A stretch of DNA of 61,919 nucleotides, from NCBI RefSeq assembly GCF_003403295.1, contig NZ_QUWV01000151.1, positions 1 to 61,919 of the forward strand, in the 5' to 3' direction. This document shows, piece after piece, positions 55,315-61,919 of the stretch (positions are counted from its first letter, which is position 1; each line of letters opens with the position of its first letter). The notes under the pieces are model-generated. The model was not told where the DNA came from. It worked only from the letters and a program-made list of their open reading frames with translations, and searched no databases. Both the position numbers and the translations under genes were made by a program. The stretch is from Komagataeibacter melaceti (GTDB lineage Bacteria > Pseudomonadota > Alphaproteobacteria > Acetobacterales > Acetobacteraceae).

Positions 55315-55461
55315 AATGGTCCTGTCTGCCTCGTGTAGAGTAGGAATAAGCAACGCCCATGGAGCCTGACGTACGATCGGATGCGTTTGGCGGAAACAAA
55401 AACAAGCGTCAAGCCATTTCCATAAATACCACCATCCCGCCCTGCTTATGGGTGCGCTGCG

Positions 55462-56256
55462 TCAACTGGCGACAGGATCAAGCCCCAGCACGTTATCCAT
55501 GGAATAGAGGCCCGGCGCGCGCGCGCGCAGCCATCCGGCCGCCCGGACCGCGCCGGTGGCATAGACCCGGCGGTCGAACGAGCGATGGGTCAGGATGATC
55601 TGCTCATGGCCGGAGGTGAAGATGACCGAATGTTCCCCCACGATCTGCCCGCCACGCAACGCGGCAAAGCCGATCGCACCATCGGCGCGCGGGCCGGTAT
55701 GGCCATCGCGCCCGCTTTCAATATGGTCTTCCAGCCTGATGCCACGCCCCTCGGCAACGGCGCGCCCCATGGCCAGCGCCGTGCCCGATGGTGCATCCAC
55801 CTTCTGCCGGTGATGCATTTCCAGTATCTCGGCGTCATAGTCGCTGCCGGGCAGGGCCGCACCCATCTGGCGCGCAAGGCGGGTGACCAGCGTCACACCG
55901 GCCGAGAAATTGGCCGCCTGCACCACGGGCACCTCGCGGGCCGCCGCATCAACCGCCTGCTGCTGCGCCGCTGACAGGCCGGTGGTGCCCAGCACCCATG
56001 CCGTCCCGACCTTACGCAGCGCGGCGGCATGTTCCACCACCGTATCGGCATGGGTAAAATCAATGATTACATCGCAATTACGCGCAAGTTCCGCAATATC
56101 CGCGTAAACCGGGCAATCAATACCGGCAACGGGGCTGCCATCGCGTGTTGTGCCACCTGCAAGCACTGCGCCACCTGCCGGCACTTCTTCAGCCAGAAGG
56201 CGACCGACACGACCGTTCAGGCCCGCGATCCCGATACGCAATGGCTGCGCGTTCAT
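55462..56256 (-). CDS. dapB: 4-hydroxy-tetrahydrodipicolinate reductase
   Basis: DapB reduces the dihydrodipicolinate precursor in lysine and peptidoglycan synthesis. The 264-residue protein has the nucleotide loop IGIAGLNGRVGRLL, then CDVIIDFTHADTVVEH and the catalytic EMHHRQKVDAPSGTAL (His-His-Lys). LTHRSFDRRVYATGAVRAA lies near the C-terminus. The NAD loop has LNGRVG instead of the more common GxxGRMG. It lies downstream of dnaJ on the same strand, separated by a terminator-like hairpin. Confidence 0.97.
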   Translation of the reverse strand: MNAQPLRIGIAGLNGRVGRLLAEEVPAGGAVLAGGTTRDGSPVAGIDCPVYADIAELARNCDVIIDFTHADTVVEHAAALRKVGTAWVLGTTGLSAAQQQAVDAAAREVPVVQAANFSAGVTLVTRLARQMGAALPGSDYDAEILEMHHRQKVDAPSGTALAMGRAVAEGRGIRLEDHIESGRDGHTGPRADGAIGFAALRGGQIVGEHSVIFTSGHEQIILTHRSFDRRVYATGAVRAAGWLRARAPGLYSMDNVLGLDPVAS

Positions 56257-56288
56257 TGAGCTTTCTCCACCAGTCCAGACATAGAAAT

Positions 56289-56316
56289 GGCGGCGCGACC
56301 GGGGGATCGCGCCGCC
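56289..56316 (-). terminator. terminator after dnaJ
   Basis: A perfect 10-bp stem GGCGGCGCGA/TCGCGCCGCC with an 8-base loop is followed on the minus strand by ATTTCT. It separates dnaJ from dapB. Confidence 0.65.
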
Positions 56317-56437
56317 TGACCCTACTCATGGTGCGAGTTGGGGGGATTCACCATGAATAGTGTCCAGACCCTACACCTGAACAATCGGCAATTTCAACTG
56401 CCGCCCGGTCATGCCAGCCAAGGCCAGCGGGACGGGG

Positions 56438-57571
56438 TCAGAGCTTGCCTTCAAAAAAGTCCTTCACCTTGCTGAAAAAGCCGGTGCTTTCAGGACTGCC
56501 CTTGGCGTGGCCCGCCGCGTCGCCCTCAAACTCCTCCAGCAGTTCACGTTGCTGTTTGCTCAGGTGGCGCGGCGTTTCCACCACAACCTGAATGTACATG
56601 TCCCCCCGCGCGGAGGAGCGCAGTACGGAGAAGCCCTTGCCGCGCAGGCGGAACTGCTCGCCTGTCTGCGTTCCGGCCGGAATCTTGACCTTGGTGCGCG
56701 AGCCATCCACGACAGGCACCTCGATTTCCGTACCAAGGGCTGCCTGCCCCATGCGCACGGGCACGCGGCAATAGACGTTGGCCCCATCGCGCTGGAAGAT
56801 GGGGTGCGGCTCAACAGCGACATGCACATACAGGTCGCCCGCCGGAACCCCCTTGCCCCCGGCCTCGCCCGCGCCGGAAATGCGGATGCGGGTACCATCC
56901 TCAACCCCTGCGGGGATCGCGACCTCGATGCTGCGGTTCTTTTCCACCGTGCCCGTGCCGTGACATTCCTTGCACGGGTTACGGATCAGGCGGCCCGAGC
57001 CGTGGCAGGTGGGGCAGGGACGTTCAACAAAGAAAAAGCCCTGCTGCGCACGCACCTTGCCCGCGCCATGGCACGAAGGGCAGGTCTCGGGCTGCTGGTC
57101 CTTGTCAGCGGAACCGGTGCCATCGCAGCTTTCGCAGATGACGCGGGTGGGAACGGTGATCTTCTTCTTAACGCCGGAAAACGCCTCGGCGAAGGTAATG
57201 GTCACCTGCACCTGAAGGTCGGCGCCCGAACGACGGCCACCGCCACCCCGGCGTCCGCCCATCATGTCCCCGAACATCTGCTCGAAGATGTCACCCAGGC
57301 CGCCACCGCCAAAATCGAACCCGCCCGCGCCGGGGCCACCGCCCTCGAACGCCGCATGGCCGAAGCGGTCATAGGCGGCACGCTTCTGATCGTCCTTCAG
57401 GACATCATAGGCTTCGTTGATTTCCTTGAATTTGTTTTCCGCTTCCTCGTCACCCTGATTGCGGTCGGGGTGATACTTCATGGCCAGCTTGCGATACGCC
57501 CGCTTGATCTCGTCACCATTGGCATCGCGCGAAACTTCAAGGACTGCGTAATAATCTATCTTGGTGGCCAT
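56438..57571 (-). CDS. dnaJ: co-chaperone DnaJ
   Basis: DnaJ stimulates DnaK ATPase and delivers substrates. The 377 residues comprise the J domain ([23 protein letters not shown] in YHPDRNQ), a Gly/Phe-rich linker ([17 protein letters not shown]), and four CxxCxGxG zinc repeats ([33 protein letters not shown]). The substrate-binding C-terminal domain follows. It lies 193 bp after dnaK with a terminator-like hairpin between them. No sigma-32-like promoter was found directly upstream of dnaJ. Confidence 0.98.
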   Translation of the reverse strand: MATKIDYYAVLEVSRDANGDEIKRAYRKLAMKYHPDRNQGDEEAENKFKEINEAYDVLKDDQKRAAYDRFGHAAFEGGGPGAGGFDFGGGGLGDIFEQMFGDMMGGRRGGGGRRSGADLQVQVTITFAEAFSGVKKKITVPTRVICESCDGTGSADKDQQPETCPSCHGAGKVRAQQGFFFVERPCPTCHGSGRLIRNPCKECHGTGTVEKNRSIEVAIPAGVEDGTRIRISGAGEAGGKGVPAGDLYVHVAVEPHPIFQRDGANVYCRVPVRMGQAALGTEIEVPVVDGSRTKVKIPAGTQTGEQFRLRGKGFSVLRSSARGDMYIQVVVETPRHLSKQQRELLEEFEGDAAGHAKGSPESTGFFSKVKDFFEGKL

Positions 57572-57655
57572 GTGGGTCCTCTAGCAAACGCGGCTGGCTG
57601 ACATGTCGCAGCGGGATGCCCGCGTTCCAGATCTTGTGTCGTTATGCGGAATATG

Positions 57656-57687
57656 AAAAGCGCCCGTCTTCACAGAAGCACGGGCGC
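57656..57687 (-). terminator. terminator or attenuator between dnaK and dnaJ
   Basis: On the minus strand GCGCCCGT pairs with ACGGGCGC (8 bp; inner bases extend it), followed by TTTTC. Its position between dnaK and dnaJ suggests it lowers dnaJ expression relative to dnaK. Confidence 0.75.
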
Positions 57688-57764
57688 CATCCTTGAAGAA
57701 TGGGGGCACGGACCGGAAGCCCGCACCACCATTTTCGGAGCCTGTATGACGCCGCGTGGCGTTA

Positions 57765-59672
<1,908 letters not shown>

Positions 59673-59798
59673 TCAGATACTCTCCTTTTCAGCGGCCTGT
59701 CCGGACCCGAAGCATCGGGACAGACCCTTTCTTTCATATCGCCCGGCGGCGGATGGACTGTCTGTTCCACATCCATCCAGACACCGGTGTTATATCCG

Positions 59799-59827
59799 AT
59801 GTAGGCAACCCGCACGCAGCTTTCAAG
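59799..59827 (-). promoter_or_regulatory. sigma-32 (RpoH)-type heat-shock promoter for dnaK
   Basis: On the minus strand CTTGAA lies before CCTACAT with 18 bases between CTTG and CCTACAT. This matches the alphaproteobacterial heat-shock pattern CTTG-N17/18-CYTATnT closely. The start of transcription would be near 59793, about 120 nt before the dnaK ATG. The same spacing occurs upstream of grpE. Confidence 0.7.
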
Positions 59828-59862
59828 GGGATGAAAACACGCGCGGACAAGGATTTCATCCC
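59828..59862. other. inverted repeat over the grpE stop codon
   Basis: Arms gggatgaaa (59828-59836) and tttcatccc (59854-59862) form a perfect 9-bp stem with a 17-base loop. It ends one base before the dnaK -35 element and includes the grpE stop. It could end or protect the grpE transcript upstream of the dnaK promoter. No T tract follows. Confidence 0.5.
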
Positions 59863-60461
59863 GCCTGCGCCGGACCTTTCGACACCACGACCATGGCGGG
59901 CTTGAGCAGCCGCCCGTGCAGGGTCCATGCCGGTGTCCAGGACTCCATCACGGTGCCCGCGGCGTGTTCATCGCTGTGCTGTTCCGCCATGGCCTGGTGC
60001 AGGTTGGCGTCGAAGGGCTTGCCCTTCGCATCCACGGCGCTGATGCCGTTGCGCTCGAGAATTCCCATGAAGGAACGCTCGGTGCTTTCGATCCCCTCAC
60101 GCATGCGGGTGAGGATGTTGTCCTCGCCCTCGGTCGCCTGGGGCAGGCTGGCCAGCGCGCGCTTGAGGTTTTCCGCCGCTTCGACCACGTCCTTGGCGAA
60201 TTTCTGCACGGCGTACTGCCGGGCGTCCTCCACCTCGCGCTTGGCGCGGTTGCGGACGTTCTGCATTTCCGCCTCGGCGCGCATCCATTTGTCGCGCATG
60301 GCGGAAACCTCGGCCTCAAGCTCGGCTATGCGCGGGTTCGTCGCGCCATCCTCCGGCGCCGCACCCTGTGCGGGACCGGGCTGTTCACCCCCCGTGGGGG
60401 CCTGGGTGCCTTCGCCTGCTGCGGCATCGGCAAAGGGGTTATGCTCTGTGTTCTCGCTCAT
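59856..60461 (-). CDS. grpE: nucleotide exchange factor GrpE
   Basis: GrpE releases ADP from DnaK. From the ATG at 60461 it has 201 residues; 60497 would add 12. The first 50 residues are acidic and disordered (NTEHNPFADAAAGEGTQAPT). A long coiled-coil helix follows (RIAELEAEVSAMRDKWMRAEAEMQNVRNR). The beta domain includes GIESTERSFMGILERNGISAV and ALHQAM-type NLHQAMAEQHSDEH. It lies upstream of dnaK on the same strand, giving the order grpE-dnaK-dnaJ. Confidence 0.96.
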   Translation of the reverse strand: MSENTEHNPFADAAAGEGTQAPTGGEQPGPAQGAAPEDGATNPRIAELEAEVSAMRDKWMRAEAEMQNVRNRAKREVEDARQYAVQKFAKDVVEAAENLKRALASLPQATEGEDNILTRMREGIESTERSFMGILERNGISAVDAKGKPFDANLHQAMAEQHSDEHAAGTVMESWTPAWTLHGRLLKPAMVVVSKGPAQAG

Positions 60462-60468
60462 GCTCTTA

Positions 60469-60498
60469 CAAGTAGGTAACGGCTGACCGATGGACAAG
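60469..60498 (-). promoter_or_regulatory. sigma-32-type promoter candidate for grpE
   Basis: On the minus strand CTTG and CCTACTT are separated by 18 bases, the same layout as the dnaK promoter. Transcription would start almost at the grpE ATG (60461), so the mRNA would be nearly leaderless. If that is wrong, a second promoter further upstream would be needed. Confidence 0.5.
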
Positions 60499-60704
60499 GC
60501 GTTGCGTTACGGACAGGCATGCCGTTTTTGCGCAACGTCCCTGCCATGAACGGCACAGCCGGAATGCCTGTGACATTCCAGTGAAGCAGGATAACCGCAT
60601 CCCCTCATGACATGCGGACGTATATAACGCTATGCTGCCGCCGCCTGTCGGGCAAGGCATGGTAGCCACGCCCGCCCCGGCGAAGAAGCAAAAAGAGAGC
60701 CCCC

Positions 60705-61415
60705 ATGGAGCCAACGAAACAGACGATCGTGCTGGTGGACGATGACAGGAACATCCTGACCTCCGTGCAGATGACGCTGGAGGCGGAAGGTTTCATTGTC
60801 CGCACCTATACTGATGGTGAAAGCGCGCTGCACGGTCTGTTGTCACGCCCGGCCGACCTTGCGGTGCTGGACATCAAGATGCCGCGCATGGATGGCATGG
60901 AGCTGCTCCAGCGCCTGCGCGCGCGTTCGCAGCTTCCGGTCATCTTCCTGTCCTCGAAGGATGAGGAGGTGGACCAGCTCATGGGCCTGCGGCTGGGTGC
61001 AGATGACTACATCACCAAACCGTTTTCGCAGCGCCTGCTGCTCGAGCGCATCCGCGCGCTGCTGCGCCGCAACGAGGTCTCGCGCAGCGAGGCCACGGGC
61101 ATGAGCCCCACCGGCACGATGGTGCGTGGCAACCTGTCGCTGGATGAGACGCGCCACCAGTGCCTGTGGCATGGCCGCGACATCCAGCTTACGGTGACCG
61201 AGTTCCTGCTGGTCAAGGCACTTGCCGCCCGCCCCGGCCTGGTCAAGTCCCGTGACCAGTTGATCGACGCCGCCTATGGCGAGAACATCTATGTCGATGA
61301 CCGCACCATCGACAGCCACATCAAGCGTGTGCGCAAGAAATTCCGGCAGGTGGACGAGGCGTTCAACCAGATCGAGACGCTGTACGGAATCGGCTACCGC
61401 TACAAGGAAGAATGA
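60705..61415 (+). CDS. chvI: two-component response regulator ChvI-like (OmpR family)
   Basis: This DNA-binding regulator has 236 residues and is partner of the kinase that follows. The receiver domain has VLVDDDRN (acidic pocket), phospho-acceptor Asp56 in [19 protein letters not shown] and DDYITKPFS. The winged-helix output domain has [51 protein letters not shown] and [10 protein letters not shown]. The pattern matches alphaproteobacterial ChvI/ExoR-pathway regulators controlling envelope and acid responses. It is divergent from grpE across about 240 bp. AGAGAG lies upstream of the ATG. Confidence 0.95.
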   Translation: MEPTKQTIVLVDDDRNILTSVQMTLEAEGFIVRTYTDGESALHGLLSRPADLAVLDIKMPRMDGMELLQRLRARSQLPVIFLSSKDEEVDQLMGLRLGADDYITKPFSQRLLLERIRALLRRNEVSRSEATGMSPTGTMVRGNLSLDETRHQCLWHGRDIQLTVTEFLLVKALAARPGLVKSRDQLIDAAYGENIYVDDRTIDSHIKRVRKKFRQVDEAFNQIETLYGIGYRYKEE

Positions 61416-61424
61416 CCCGGCCGG

Positions 61425-61919
61425 ATGTCACGCCCTGTCCTGTCCTCCCTTCCGCTGCCCGCGCGCCTGCGCCGCCTGATCCCGCGCCGCTGGATGCGGG
61501 GGGAGGGCGAAAAGGCGGTGGCGGAATTCATGGAATACCGCGCCCGGCTGGTGTCACCGCTCATGCGGCGCATCCTGCTGGTCAATACCGTGCCGCTGGG
61601 CCTGCTGGCGCTGACGCTGCTCTACCTGACGCAGTTCCAGAACAGCCTGCTGGAAGCCGAGGTCTCGGCCCTGCGGGAGCAGGCGCGCATCTATGCCGGC
61701 GCGCTGGGGCAGAGCGCGGTCACACTCTCGCACCATGATGTGACGCTGGAGCCCGGCCTTGCCCGCCCGCTGCTGGTGCGCCTGACCGAACCCAGCCCGA
61801 GCGCCCATGCCCGCCTGTTCGCCCCTGACGGGCAGGTGGTGGCCGATAGCCGGGTGGAACAGAACGCCACCCCTGCCGGGGGAAAGAAGGCAGCCCCCCC
61901 CACCCCGGAGGAGGAAGAG
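61425..61919 (+). CDS. chvG: sensor histidine kinase ChvG-like, N-terminal part only
   Basis: The first 165 codons of a membrane sensor kinase are present, cut by the right edge. The ATG at 61425 lies 9 bp after the chvI stop. A basic N-terminus is followed by FMEYRARLVSPLMRRILLVNTVPLGLLALTLLYLTQF, a cytoplasmic juxtamembrane region and a first membrane helix as in ChvG/ExoS. A periplasmic sensing region follows (LLEAEVSALREQARIYAGALGQ, RLFAPDGQVVADSR). An unusual Pro/Glu-rich insert begins at the edge (AAPPTPEEEE). The kinase domain is outside the window, so the function is inferred from the N-terminus and the chvI neighbour. Confidence 0.88.
   Translation, partial: MSRPVLSSLPLPARLRRLIPRRWMRGEGEKAVAEFMEYRARLVSPLMRRILLVNTVPLGLLALTLLYLTQFQNSLLEAEVSALREQARIYAGALGQSAVTLSHHDVTLEPGLARPLLVRLTEPSPSAHARLFAPDGQVVADSRVEQNATPAGGKKAAPPTPEEEE

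Noticed and set aside
55315-55461. SAM-sensing riboswitch upstream of metK
   Set aside because: I could not form a SAM-II or SAM/SAH type pseudoknot or match conserved bases. A covariance-model scan would be decisive.

Overview
The window is about 62 kb of GC-rich chromosome from an alphaproteobacterium, most likely an acetic acid bacterium (Acetobacteraceae, Komagataeibacter/Gluconacetobacter type). This placement is an inference. It rests on the alphaproteobacterial order rho ... mnmE-mnmG-rsmG-parA-parB with parS sites, on trpB-trpA-accD-folC, on a ChvI/ChvG two-component pair beside grpE, on GC-rich codon use, and on an AT-rich double-hairpin intergenic repeat of a type I associate with this family. 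Gene density is very high, many stops and starts overlap, and I see no insertion sequence, prophage, CRISPR array or rRNA operon.

Layout. 1-1.4 kb: pyrF and trpF on the minus strand. trpF runs off the left edge through a junction with an 88-bp copy of the M20 dipeptidase gene. 1.5-7 kb: a LapA-domain membrane protein, a small unknown gene, an M20 dipeptidase, the vitamin B6 pair pdxA-pdxJ, and tldD. 7.3-10.3 kb: a secreted trehalase with very long Pro/Ala-rich arms. 10.4-22 kb: a GT2 glycosyltransferase, tRNA-Pro(CGG), a LOG-family hydrolase, an MFS transporter, a NUDIX hydrolase, a MetF-like protein, folD, an HtrA/DegP protease, tadA, and a minus-strand run ftsK-rluA-like-(unknown PLP enzyme)-(histidine phosphatase). 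25-27.4 kb: rsmD, an rluB-type pseudouridine synthase, a PuuD-like amidase and tRNA-Lys(CTT).

27.5-36 kb is the chromosome-partition neighbourhood: parB, parA, rsmG, mnmG and mnmE, with two perfect 16-bp parS palindromes inside rsmG and mnmE. An Ogt-like gene, a quinone oxidoreductase gene and rho follow. No oriC was recognised. 36-42 kb: corA, then trpB-trpA-accD-folC. 42-53 kb is more accessory: two sugar-porter MFS proteins, a Zur-like regulator with a 46-residue membrane protein and an unknown ART-like protein, a flavin reductase, an HIBYL-CoA hydrolase, SelO, an S9 peptidase, a DedA protein and an SDR. 53-62 kb: trmB, metK, dapB, dnaJ, dnaK and grpE, with two matching sigma-32-type promoters, then chvI and the start of chvG, cut by the right edge.

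The points most worth attention are: (i) the left-edge junction, which reads as a head-to-tail duplication of a 3,495-bp unit or an assembly artefact; (ii) the uncharacterised 702-residue PLP-fold enzyme overlapping a pseudouridine synthase gene and followed by a phosphatase; (iii) the low-complexity trehalase arms; (iv) the cruciform-like repeat family; (v) an AT-rich island inside selO.
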